This document shows positions 42,214-50,407 of a DNA stretch of 64,000 nucleotides, one piece after another. The notes under the pieces are model-generated. The model did not search any database and was not told the DNA's origin. It saw only the letters and a program-made list of their open reading frames with translations. Within the stretch, counting starts at the first letter, position 1, and each line of letters opens with the position of its first letter. Origin of the DNA: Schlesneria paludicola DSM 18645 (GTDB lineage Bacteria > Planctomycetota > Planctomycetia > Planctomycetales > Planctomycetaceae). The stretch covers positions 248,001 to 312,000 of the forward strand of contig NZ_JH636438.1 of NCBI RefSeq assembly GCF_000255655.1, given 5' to 3'. A program made the translations under genes and the position numbers.

Positions 42214-43428
42214 ATGCCAAGTTGTGTGCTCGCGTATTCGGGCGGACTGGATACCTCGGTTATTCTCGGGTGGTTGCAGGACGAAGGTTACGACGTTCAT
42301 TGCGTTTACGTCGATCTCGGCCAGCCGGGAGAAGATCGCGAAGCCGTGCTGAAGAAGGCGTATGCTTGCGGCGCCAAGTCGGCTCGAATTGTCGACGTTC
42401 AGGAAGAGCTTTGTCGTGACTTCGCGTTCCCCGTCATGCAGTGGCAGGCTCGATACGAAGGCGTCTACCTGCTGGGGACCTCGATCGCCCGTCCGTTGAT
42501 CTCCAAGATCTGTTTGCAGGTGGCCCGAGAAGTCGGGGCCGATGCCTACGCCCACGGAGCGACCGGCAAGGGCAACGATCAGTGCCGATTTCAGCTCGCG
42601 GCCGAAGCGCTTGATCCCGGCGTGAAAATCATCGCTCCGTGGCGAATCGAAAAATACCGCAACAAGTTCCCCGGCCGCACCGAAATGATTGCGTTCTGCC
42701 AAGAGAAGGGAATACCGGTCAAGGCCTCGGTCGCCAAGCCGTATAGTTCTGACGAAAACTGCCTGCATATCAGCTATGAAGCGGGTGTGCTGGAAGATCC
42801 CCAAGTCACCGGTGTCGATATTCCCGACTATGGGATGACCGTGTCGCCTCAGGAAGCCCCCGACAAGCCGGAAGAGGTGACGATCGGCTTTGAACAGGGT
42901 GTCCCTGTGACGCTGAATGGCAAGAAGGTTAGCGCTCTGACCATGGTCAAGGAACTGAACACCATCGGCGGTCGAAATGGTGTCGGTCGGCTCGACATGA
43001 TCGAGAACCGCTTCGTGGGAATGAAAAGTCGCGGCGTCTACGAAGCTCCTGGCATGACGCTGTTGTACGAAGCCCATCGCTACGTCGAACAATTGACGCT
43101 CGATCGTGACCTGCTGCATCTGCGGGATCGCCTCTCGCCGGAAATTGCCGAGATGGTCTACTACGGTTTCTGGTACACGGCGAAGATGGACGCCCTGATG
43201 GCGTTTAACAAACAAACGCAATCGGTCGTGACCGGTGAAATCAAGCTGCGTCTGTACAAGGGCAACATCACCGTATGCAGCCGCACCAGCCCGAACAGCC
43301 TGTACGATGACAAAATTGCGAGTATGGAAGCCGGCGGTTCCTACAATCAGACCGATGCGGAAGGGTTCCTGCGGTTGATGGGATTGCCCGCACGCGTGCA
43401 AGGTCGAGTCCGGCCACGCACGTACTAA
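42214..43428 (+). CDS. argG: Argininosuccinate synthase
   Basis: Joins citrulline and aspartate with ATP to make argininosuccinate, the penultimate step of arginine synthesis. The 404-residue protein has the ATP-binding loop SGGLDTS (9-15), YVDLGQPGED, EGVYLLGTSIARPLI, AHGATGKGNDQCRFQL and KPYSSDENCLHISYEAGVLEDP. All substrate-binding motifs are intact. ATG 42214 (MPSCVLAYSGGLD) is the family start; an in-frame GTG 18 bases earlier is less likely. argH is not adjacent. A small hairpin follows. Confidence 0.97.
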   Translation: MPSCVLAYSGGLDTSVILGWLQDEGYDVHCVYVDLGQPGEDREAVLKKAYACGAKSARIVDVQEELCRDFAFPVMQWQARYEGVYLLGTSIARPLISKICLQVAREVGADAYAHGATGKGNDQCRFQLAAEALDPGVKIIAPWRIEKYRNKFPGRTEMIAFCQEKGIPVKASVAKPYSSDENCLHISYEAGVLEDPQVTGVDIPDYGMTVSPQEAPDKPEEVTIGFEQGVPVTLNGKKVSALTMVKELNTIGGRNGVGRLDMIENRFVGMKSRGVYEAPGMTLLYEAHRYVEQLTLDRDLLHLRDRLSPEIAEMVYYGFWYTAKMDALMAFNKQTQSVVTGEIKLRLYKGNITVCSRTSPNSLYDDKIASMEAGGSYNQTDAEGFLRLMGLPARVQGRVRPRTY

Positions 43429-43441
43429 ATGGGCAGCAAAG

Positions 43442-43461
43442 GCGTTGACCGCAATCAACGC
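43442..43461 (+). terminator. Small hairpin after argG
   Basis: 7-bp stem GCGTTGA / TCAACGC with a 6-base loop, 13 bases past the argG stop and 18 before the next start. No T-tract; perhaps an intercistronic hairpin. Confidence 0.3.
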
Positions 43462-43478
43462 ATCGCTTCGTTTCAATA

Positions 43479-44444
43479 ATGGATTGGCAACGAAGGACGC
43501 GATTCGTGCAAGACGTCTTGAAAACGGCTGGACGAATTCTTCGTCTCGGACTTCCGTTTGGTTTGCTGGTGGCCGCCATGCTGGCGTACTACTCGCAAAA
43601 CTTTACGGTCGTCTCAAGGCATGGTGACTTTACGCTCGCGACATCGGAACTGATGGCGGATCAGTTTCCGGCTCATGTCGCGGGCGAAGGCCTCCCCTCG
43701 AGAGTTTTCGATGCCGTGCCGCATGTCGGCGTCGCAAGCCCCGTCGCGAAGCGTTTGCGGCTCAGGCGGCAGGCGGGGTTTGCCTATGGGAATCGCGGTC
43801 ATTCGGTTTCGTTCAGCTGTGACATCCCCGAGTTTCCCGAAGACTCGGCGTTCTTGAAATCCTTGAATCAGCAACTCCGCCGTGAATACGAAGCCGCAGC
43901 GGCCGAGTTCACTGTTGCGGATTGGACGACGGTCTATGAGGGCTGGAAGGAACCGCAGTCCTATTTGATGAATTGGGAAGGCTCGATTGACCTCGACATC
44001 ATTCATGCGTCATCGACAGTCGTCAGCATCCTGGAATCTCGTCATGAATACACGGGTGGGGCTCATGGGAATCTCGTCCTTGTGGGACGCTGCTTTGTCG
44101 AATCACGCGGGATGGTGCGGCAATTGCAATTGGGCGATCTCTTTGAAGGTGGCAGCCCCTGGGCTCGGCGTCTGGTTGACTTCTGTCTGAATGATCTGCG
44201 TGAGCAGGGCGCTTCAAGCGTTCCACCGGAACCTGCCGACGATCCAGAAATGGAGTCGTTTTCGACAGAGGATTTGCGTTCATTCACACTGTCTGTGGAC
44301 GGACTGACATTCTATTTCTCGCCCTACCATGTGGGCTGTTACGCGGAAGGCGTGTTTACGGTCCATGTTCCATATGCCGTCATTCGCGATTTGATTCCTG
44401 ACCAAAGCCCCGCACGGCATTTCATCGACACTCAGACCAAGTAA
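43479..44444 (+). CDS. DUF3298/RsiV-like membrane-anchored protein
   Basis: A 321-residue protein with one N-terminal membrane helix (about 22-40, ILRLGLPFGLLVAAMLAYY) and an exported domain. Its second half matches DUF3298, the extracytoplasmic domain of RsiV-type proteins that recognises lysozyme in Bacillus: SSTVVSILESRHEYTGGAHGNLVLVGRCF, LQLGDLFEGGSPWARRLVDFC and LTFYFSPYHVGCYAEGVFTVHVPYAVI are characteristic. There is no anti-sigma domain at the N-terminus, so a sigma-factor link is not supported. It may be co-transcribed with argG, 50 bases upstream. Confidence 0.78.
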   Translation: MDWQRRTRFVQDVLKTAGRILRLGLPFGLLVAAMLAYYSQNFTVVSRHGDFTLATSELMADQFPAHVAGEGLPSRVFDAVPHVGVASPVAKRLRLRRQAGFAYGNRGHSVSFSCDIPEFPEDSAFLKSLNQQLRREYEAAAAEFTVADWTTVYEGWKEPQSYLMNWEGSIDLDIIHASSTVVSILESRHEYTGGAHGNLVLVGRCFVESRGMVRQLQLGDLFEGGSPWARRLVDFCLNDLREQGASSVPPEPADDPEMESFSTEDLRSFTLSVDGLTFYFSPYHVGCYAEGVFTVHVPYAVIRDLIPDQSPARHFIDTQTK

Positions 44445-44776
44445 CTCTTTGGCGGAGTCTGTCTTGGGCAACCAACATGGCCCGAGTTCCGCGGGCACGC
44501 GGGGCCACGTTGTGAAAGACACTTTTTCATTGATGTGGTGTGCCACTGGCTGTGTCATTGCCAGTGCGTACTGGTGTGAGGAACACTGTGAGGTGGGAAT
44601 CGAACGGCAATCGGCTTTCAGAAAGAACACTTGTTGAAAGGCCAGACGATCGCCTTCCTTGTCCTGCGACGGATCATTACGGATTGGGCACGGGCGTAGC
44701 CAGAGGCACACAAAAACCAACCAAAACATCCTCCACCGAGTTGGCCGCTGGGGCGGTCTCGGGCGGGGCATGGGGG
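44445..44776. other. Intergenic region between convergent genes
   Basis: About 330 bases without a supported gene or clear terminator. A minus-strand ORF crossing it (44280-44771) overlaps the DUF3298 gene and has no recognisable content. Confidence 0.4.
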
Positions 44777-45388
44777 CTACTTGATCGATTTCAAGAACAT
44801 TTCGATCGCGGCGTCATCCAAAATCCCCTCTTCGCATTGGAGGACTACGACGACATCGCCTGCCTTCCCGCGGAAGTTGCCGGAGGCTTGCTGGTAGCGC
44901 GAGTTTGAAGCCAGATCTTCCCCATGGCCCACTTCAAATTGCCCGGGCCAACCCCGAATCGTCATCGTCTGGATTTCTGGTTTTTCGAGATTGATCGTTC
45001 GCAACTCCGGTGCGTACTGCCGCATCAGACGTTGTCCGGCCGTCATCCCCATGGTGGGTTGCCATTGGCCGATGACGAGCGTGCCACGCCCTTCTTTCTG
45101 CTGAAATTTGGCAATTTCAAATCGCATCAGGCCGAAGTCGACGACGATACCCAGCTTCCCCTGAAAACCTTCAGGCAACGTCCAGTCGGTAATTTTGGCC
45201 GCAATTTGGTTGGCACCATCGGGGCCTTCGAGCACTTCGGGGCGAAAGATGATTCCCAGCAGAAAACAGCAACCGGCACATGCCAGCAGAACCGAACTGG
45301 ATGCGACTGCGATGATTCGTGTCAGTTTCAGTCGGCGGACTCTGACGGAGCGAACGATTGGATCTTCAGGCTCTTCTAGATCTGGCAT
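44777..45388 (-). CDS. Single-pass membrane protein, unknown function
   Basis: A 203-residue protein. A short acidic N-terminus (MPDLEEPEDPIV) and basic stretch (RVRRLKLTR) precede one membrane helix (IIAVASSSVLLACAGCCFLLGIIF, about 24-47). The outer part (48-203) is beta-rich: ITDWTLPEGFQGKLGIVVDFGLMRFEIAKFQQKEGRGTLV, then VVVLQCEEGILDDAAIEMFLKSI. I do not recognise it. ATG 45388 gives the cleanest topology. Confidence 0.62.
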   Translation of the reverse strand: MPDLEEPEDPIVRSVRVRRLKLTRIIAVASSSVLLACAGCCFLLGIIFRPEVLEGPDGANQIAAKITDWTLPEGFQGKLGIVVDFGLMRFEIAKFQQKEGRGTLVIGQWQPTMGMTAGQRLMRQYAPELRTINLEKPEIQTMTIRGWPGQFEVGHGEDLASNSRYQQASGNFRGKAGDVVVVLQCEEGILDDAAIEMFLKSIK

Positions 45389-45886
45389 CAGACTCTTTCG
45401 GATCAGTCGAACCGTGGCCGTCCCTGAGGACGGAAAACCTGTTCGATGGAAGTTTGGTTGACAACACGTGTCGGCAATCACACGCGGAGTCGACAAGTTA
45501 ACATCTCACTGCATCGTCTTCACGTGAACGCGACGAACTCGTGACTGGATACCAAGTCGGATGACGAGTGTGGTTGTTTGGATTAGGTAATTCAGGTGAG
45601 CTTCACGCGAGCCGACAGTTCTGGTCATTGATTGATTCGCCGGACTCCGATCCTACCGAGCAACGGGACTGAATCGGGATCGAAGTTCGCTTCTGTCGCG
45701 TTGTCGATCCCTTCAAAACGTCGTCTGTTAACGCGCGTTTCATCAAAAATTGTCAAGTTTTGCGGCGATTCGCCCGAAGTGCGGATTTTCGTGATCAATT
45801 CGGCTGACAACGAATCGAATGACCTCGGCATGGGGGCATGCGAGTTCTGTTAAGCCGTTGATCTCACGCAATCAGCCGCGAGAAGA
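45389..45886. other. Divergent promoter region
   Basis: About 500 bases without a supported gene between two divergent membrane-protein genes. AT-rich patches occur near 45725-45760; no confident promoter could be drawn. Confidence 0.4.
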
Positions 45887-47404
45887 ATGACTGCTATGGC
45901 CGTTCAGTTTGCTGGATCGAGCTCTACGGGAAACCGTCGTCGTCGCCGACTTGCCGCGAACGGCGATGTTGCGGGTGTTGATACGCCCCAGGTTGATGGC
46001 GAGGGAACTCAATTCGAGTCACAGTTGGTGGCATCGGAAGCTGCGTGTCCTTGGGTGCCCGTCTCGGAAGCACGGATCTGGATCTACTCCGCCGCGCTAA
46101 TGGTTTTCTTGGCAGTATTGGCATTTGCTACCATTCGATCCGACCTGTTCCCCGCACAACTCAGTCCCCTGACGGCGACGCTGTTTTCGGGAGAGTCACC
46201 TGCGGCCGTCACGCAGACACAATTCGTACTGCTTGGGCTTGCGGCACAACTGGCGGCATTAATTACGTGGTATCGAGCGCGATGTATGCTCGACTTCGCG
46301 GGGCGCTATCGAGTCTGGCCGTGGGCCGTCGGCCTTTGTGCCATCGCGGCGTTCTGTCAGGCGACGGGTACGCATCGAGCGATTGGTGCGATCGTGGCGC
46401 AGGCGGCATTGATTCCGTGGCGCGGGCACACGGTGGCCTGGCTATTGCCACTGTGTGTGATTTCCCTACCGCTCACTCTGTTTCTGGATCGAGATACGCG
46501 AAAGAATCCTTCGAGTGTCTGGATGCTGCGGATCTCAGAATCGCTCTGGCTACTGGAAGCATGCCTAGAACTCTATCAGCCCGAACTTCGGGGGCAGTTG
46601 TGGTACGCGAGTACCTATCTGCTGGTTCCCTTGTTCGCGAGTGCCGCCTTGTTTGTTGGCTTGTGGCAACATGCACGCCTCGTCGCCTATATCTGCCCAG
46701 ACCCCCCGGTTCTGGACGAACAAAGTGCCTGGTCCTTGGGATTGTCGGTTTGTCGTTGGCTTGGCCGCCGATTCGTGCTGTGGAAGCGAACGTCGACAGG
46801 CGCGGATGCGGAAGACGACGACGAGGATAAGCCGAAGAGACGTCGGAAAAAAGCGACGACGGACGAGGCGGCCGCCACGAAGAAAAAGCGAAAGCCTGCT
46901 GCCAAACGGGCGAGCACCGCACGGACGCGCACACGGGTGAAATCGGCCGATGAAGAAGACGCTGTCGATGACGCGGGCGAAGTCGCTGAAGAACAGGACC
47001 TGACGTCGGCCGACGAAACGGAACAGGCCGCCTCGGACGAATCCACCTCGTGGGAAGAGGCCGAAGAGCAATGGGAGGAAGAGGCGGTGGAAGAGCCTCC
47101 AGAACCGCCAGCTCCGCCTTCAAAGTCCAAAGGTTCGAACCGAGTCACGCAAGTGCATCAGCCGCACTCTGCTCCTGCCCCGCACGCCCGATGGCAGGCA
47201 GAGCCCGAGGAAGAAGAGGCCCCAGTTCAAGAGGAGCCAGCGAGTTCGTCCTATTCGGATTCGAACGACGAAGAAGAGGATGATGGGCAGTCCTATCAGG
47301 GTGATACGGAATTGACCGCTGAACAGATGCGTGGTCTGAGCAAACGCCAAAAGCGAGATCTCAAGAAACAACTGCGCGATCAAGAGCGAAGTCGCAAACG
47401 GTAA
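45887..47404 (+). CDS. Polytopic membrane protein with a polybasic and acidic tail
   Basis: A 505-residue protein. About six membrane helices span residues 60-265 (e.g. IWIYSAALMVFLAVLAFATI, VWPWAVGLCAIAAFC, AWLLPLCVISLPLTLFL, LLVPLFASAALFVGLW). The C-terminal 200 residues are low-complexity: a Lys/Arg/Ala-rich block (KPKRRRKKATTDEAAATKKK, KRKPAAKRASTARTRTRVK) that resembles histone H1-like tails, then a Glu/Asp-rich block and a basic end (SKRQKRDLKKQLRDQERSRKR). The N-terminus also has an RRRRR run. ATG 45887 follows GAGAAGA. Function unknown; the tail suggests binding to nucleic acid or to acidic lipid. Confidence 0.72.
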   Translation: MTAMAVQFAGSSSTGNRRRRRLAANGDVAGVDTPQVDGEGTQFESQLVASEAACPWVPVSEARIWIYSAALMVFLAVLAFATIRSDLFPAQLSPLTATLFSGESPAAVTQTQFVLLGLAAQLAALITWYRARCMLDFAGRYRVWPWAVGLCAIAAFCQATGTHRAIGAIVAQAALIPWRGHTVAWLLPLCVISLPLTLFLDRDTRKNPSSVWMLRISESLWLLEACLELYQPELRGQLWYASTYLLVPLFASAALFVGLWQHARLVAYICPDPPVLDEQSAWSLGLSVCRWLGRRFVLWKRTSTGADAEDDDEDKPKRRRKKATTDEAAATKKKRKPAAKRASTARTRTRVKSADEEDAVDDAGEVAEEQDLTSADETEQAASDESTSWEEAEEQWEEEAVEEPPEPPAPPSKSKGSNRVTQVHQPHSAPAPHARWQAEPEEEEAPVQEEPASSSYSDSNDEEEDDGQSYQGDTELTAEQMRGLSKRQKRDLKKQLRDQERSRKR

Positions 47405-47619
47405 TGCCGCGTGTGTTCTCGATCTGCCTGTAGGCTCTGGCCGTTCACGGCGACTGGCAACGCGCGAATTTCGTTTTCAGGCATCGGTCGTTGCATGTTT
47501 TGCTGCAACGACGCGCAATACGGTATTCTTGCGTCTGCAAGCGTTCCACGTCCGGGCGTGACGGATTTCGAACGTTTGGTGGTGATCGCTCCGGTGTCTT
47601 TTCAGATTCGATTTCGACA

Positions 47620-48357
47620 ATGTCTCGACTTCCCTACTTGCGCGTCCTCATTGATCCTGTGGCGAGTTCAGGCGCCTGGAACATGGCCGTCGATGAAGCT
47701 CTTTTGGAGTCCGCGATCACTGACAATGTCGCAACCCTGCGGTGGTACCAGTGGCGCGAGCCCACTGTTTCGTTGGGATACTTTCAGAAGTCGGCCGACC
47801 TTGTCGACAACGACTCGATCGCAGGGTTGCCAGTTGTTCGCCGACTGACCGGCGGCGGGGCGATTTTGCATGACAATGAGCTGACGTACAGTATCTGTCT
47901 GCCTGCATCACAATCGTTGTTTGCACAGCCGCACGAACTGTATGACATCGTTCATCTCGCGATCATCGGTTCGCTACGACAGTTGGATTTTCCCGTGACG
48001 TTACGAGGATCGACCTGGAAACGCCCCGACGAGCCTTTACTGTGTTTCCAGCGACAGGACGCACACGACGTGACTCTGAATGGACAGAAGATTCTGGGGA
48101 GTGCACAGCGGCGGCGGCGCGGCGCTATAATGGAGCACGGAAGTCTGATTCGGAAGTCGTCGGAGCATGCACCACAGATTCTTGGGCTGCAGGACCTAAT
48201 TTCGGTGTCACTTCCTGAAAATTTGGCGACCATCCTTACGGTATCTGTTGCAGATGCGGTTGCCGAGGCTTGGTCGATTGGAAATTTAACAGAATCGGAA
48301 ATCGCGTTATGTCAAAATCTTGAAAAGGTTTACTGCACAAATATGCAGGTTCGGTGA
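47620..48357 (+). CDS. Lipoate/biotin protein ligase family protein (LplA-like)
   Basis: A 245-residue member of the lipoyl/biotinyl protein ligase family (PF03099), which attaches or transfers lipoate or octanoate to E2 and GcvH proteins. Motifs: RVLIDPVASSGAWNMAVDEALL, LRWYQWREPTVSLGYFQ, VVRRLTGGGAILHDNELTYSI and the lysine region QKILGSAQRRRRGAIMEHGSL. The GSAQRR motif aligns with LplA/LipM. It lacks the C-terminal accessory domain of E. coli LplA (245 versus about 338 residues), as do LipM-type octanoyltransferases. Which of these it is cannot be decided here. ATG 47620 is family-like; upstream in-frame sequence is not. Confidence 0.83.
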   Translation: MSRLPYLRVLIDPVASSGAWNMAVDEALLESAITDNVATLRWYQWREPTVSLGYFQKSADLVDNDSIAGLPVVRRLTGGGAILHDNELTYSICLPASQSLFAQPHELYDIVHLAIIGSLRQLDFPVTLRGSTWKRPDEPLLCFQRQDAHDVTLNGQKILGSAQRRRRGAIMEHGSLIRKSSEHAPQILGLQDLISVSLPENLATILTVSVADAVAEAWSIGNLTESEIALCQNLEKVYCTNMQVR

Positions 48358-48607
48358 TGATTTGTGGTCACTACTCCTCGTTGACAGTCAACGGGAAGAG
48401 TGGTAGCGTAGCGCCTCTTGGTTTCCATCAATTGCTGCGGCGTATCAGGGGGCCTCTCCTCGATATCTTGAATTCTTATATCTGCCAGTGGCTTGGACAA
48501 ATCGCTTCATCTCGAAAATACGGATTCAGCGCGTGACCATTCGGAATCGCAAGCGAACATTTCCCCGCATTTAGTATGGATCTCTAGACCTAGGGAGTGC
48601 CTGACTT

Positions 48608-49546
48608 ATGTTGCAGGCTGAATTGAAAATTCTTGGTGGCAAGCATCAAGGAAAACTCATCCCCCTGAACACCAAGAAGTTCCTGGTTGGTCGCGAGCAA
48701 GATTGCCATCTGCGACCAAACAGCGATCTTGTCAGTCGGCATCACTGCGTCTTCTCGATCGATGACTACACCGTTCGGTTACGAGATCTCGGCAGTACCA
48801 ACGGAACAATGGTGAACGGGACACTTGTCCGGGGTGAGGTTCTGCTGAAGGCGGGCGACCACGTTACGATTGGCAAGCTGGAACTCGAAGTCGCGATTCG
48901 CCAGTCGTCCGGGAAATCAAATCCACCGTCTTCTGCGTCGAATCTTCCGACGGCCCCGGCGTCGTCTCCATCATTGTCAACGGCCGAAATTCCGACAAGT
49001 TCGGAAGATGTCGATACGAGCTACGAGCTGCCCGCATTTGCGCCGCCCCCTTCGACAATCGAAGTTGCCGTGGCGGCGCCTGCTGATACCGCGATCATCG
49101 GCGCGACTGACCCTCAGATGCAGCCACCCGGATTCGCGGGATACCCTCCTCAGGGCTATCCCCAGATGATGCCCGCCGGTTATCCGATGCCGGGCGCCTA
49201 TATGCCTCCACAGTATCCTCAGTATCCACCTTCCTATGGACAGATGCCAGGCTACGGTCAACCGATGGGGTATCCCCCAATGGGTTACCCTCAGATGATG
49301 CCGATGCAGCAGGGCTATCCGAGTGCCGCAGCGGTGGCGGCTCCGGTCGCCGCACCTGTGGAGCCAGAACCAGCGCCGTCATCGTCGCAGCTTGCCGTCA
49401 GGCTTCCCAATCCGGAAGAAACTGGCGTGAAGCCTGCAGCTGCACCGGCTCCTGCCGCTCCAGGGGCCGCTCCTCCGAAAAAGGAAGAGAAGCCTTCGAC
49501 GTCGGCTGCCGATATCATCAAGCAATACATGAGCCGTCGAGGTTGA
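48608..49546 (+). CDS. FHA-domain protein with a Pro/Gly/Tyr/Met-rich tail
   Basis: A 312-residue protein. Residues 1-95 are a forkhead-associated domain, a phosphothreonine reader: FLVGREQDCHLR (Arg29), SDLVSRHHCVF (Ser43, His46) and RDLGSTNGTMVNG (Asn65) are the key residues. Residues 95-160 are Ser/Pro-rich. Residues 165-250 are a striking low-complexity tract of PPGY/PQMM-type repeats (GYPQMMPAGYPMPGAYMPPQ and so on). The end is Pro/Ala-rich with a short helical motif (ADIIKQYMSRR). FHA proteins with such tails commonly serve as scaffolds for Ser/Thr kinases; no kinase is in the window. Confidence 0.85.
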   Translation: MLQAELKILGGKHQGKLIPLNTKKFLVGREQDCHLRPNSDLVSRHHCVFSIDDYTVRLRDLGSTNGTMVNGTLVRGEVLLKAGDHVTIGKLELEVAIRQSSGKSNPPSSASNLPTAPASSPSLSTAEIPTSSEDVDTSYELPAFAPPPSTIEVAVAAPADTAIIGATDPQMQPPGFAGYPPQGYPQMMPAGYPMPGAYMPPQYPQYPPSYGQMPGYGQPMGYPPMGYPQMMPMQQGYPSAAAVAAPVAAPVEPEPAPSSSQLAVRLPNPEETGVKPAAAPAPAAPGAAPPKKEEKPSTSAADIIKQYMSRRG

Positions 49547-49704
49547 TGTACGTCTCTGACGCTGCAATGATAATCCTGGTAGTGTCTTGGCGCTTTCGCT
49601 TGGCCAGCTCGTGAGAGGATCTGCGTTCGCAAACCTCGTTTGTGGGTCGAATGTTCAGGTCTGCGTGGGCGCCCGGCGGCAAACGGTCAATCAGGAGTGA
49701 TGAT

Positions 49705-49914
49705 ATGTCGAATCCCGATCCCTCAATTGCCGATCAGCAGCGTCGATATCGGGAGTTTCTTGATCTGATGCCGTTGACGATCGCTCTCGCCGGCCTTCCT
49801 GCCAGCGATATTGGTAAGTACTACACCGAAGAGCAGATGGAAACGCGGATCTTTGCACTCCGTCATGCCTATAAACTCGCACGCCAGTTCGCGCGCGAGC
49901 AAATCAGTCGATAA
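49705..49914 (+). CDS. Small protein, unknown function
   Basis: A 69-residue protein (MSNPDPSIADQQRRYREFLD) with an amphipathic helical pattern and no cysteine or membrane segment. The ATG at 49705 has CAGGAG 7 bases upstream, which decides it over an in-frame ATG at 49642. The rhodanese gene begins 10 bases after its stop, so the two are one operon. It looks like a conserved small planctomycete protein, but I cannot name it. Confidence 0.65.
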   Translation: MSNPDPSIADQQRRYREFLDLMPLTIALAGLPASDIGKYYTEEQMETRIFALRHAYKLARQFAREQISR

Positions 49915-49924
49915 GGTCAATTGG

Positions 49925-50257
49925 ATGACTGTTCCGCTTGAGTTGGACTGCCGGTCCATTCACAACAAATTGGTGGCTGGTGAGTCGTTTCTGTTTCTCG
50001 ACTGCCGCGAAGCCAGCGAGTTTGCGACCGCGCGTATTCCTGGTACGACGTTAATTCCGATGAGCGAGTTGACGCAGCGTGTCGGTGAACTCGAGCCCTA
50101 TCGCGAATCGGCAATCGTTGTCCACTGCCACCATGGCGGACGCAGTCTGCGCGTGACGAATTGGCTCAGGCAGCAAGGCTGGCCTCAGGTGACGAATATG
50201 GCTGGCGGCATCGACGAGTGGTCGCAGCAGATCGATCCATCAATCCCCCGTTATTAG
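49925..50257 (+). CDS. Single-domain rhodanese-like protein
   Basis: A 110-residue rhodanese domain. The active loop HCHHGGRS (Cys68 to Ser74) retains the catalytic Cys and the six-residue CHHGGRS form typical of GlpE/PspE-type sulfurtransferases. FLFLDCREASEFATARIPG and ITNMAGGIDEWSQ match the rhodanese start and end. The protein would accept or donate a persulfide sulfur. It overlaps nothing and starts 10 bases after the stop of the small-protein gene. The convergent permease-DtxR gene ends 151 bases further on. Confidence 0.88.
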   Translation: MTVPLELDCRSIHNKLVAGESFLFLDCREASEFATARIPGTTLIPMSELTQRVGELEPYRESAIVVHCHHGGRSLRVTNWLRQQGWPQVTNMAGGIDEWSQQIDPSIPRY

Positions 50258-50407
50258 TCGCTCAACGCGCGCCGTCCTGACTGGTTCGGACGCAGCGCCA
50301 ACAGGCTCGGTGTTCTGCTCGTCGCGAGTTCTCCGACGAGTCCGTTCCGGCTTGGGGCGTCGCGAGTGCGGGATCGGCGAAACTCGACTTTGATCGTGAT
50401 GCGACCG

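Noticed and set aside
42193-43476. A 427-residue minus-strand frame opposite argG
   Set aside because: argG is unmistakable on the plus strand; the long shadow frame is a known effect of GC-biased codons.
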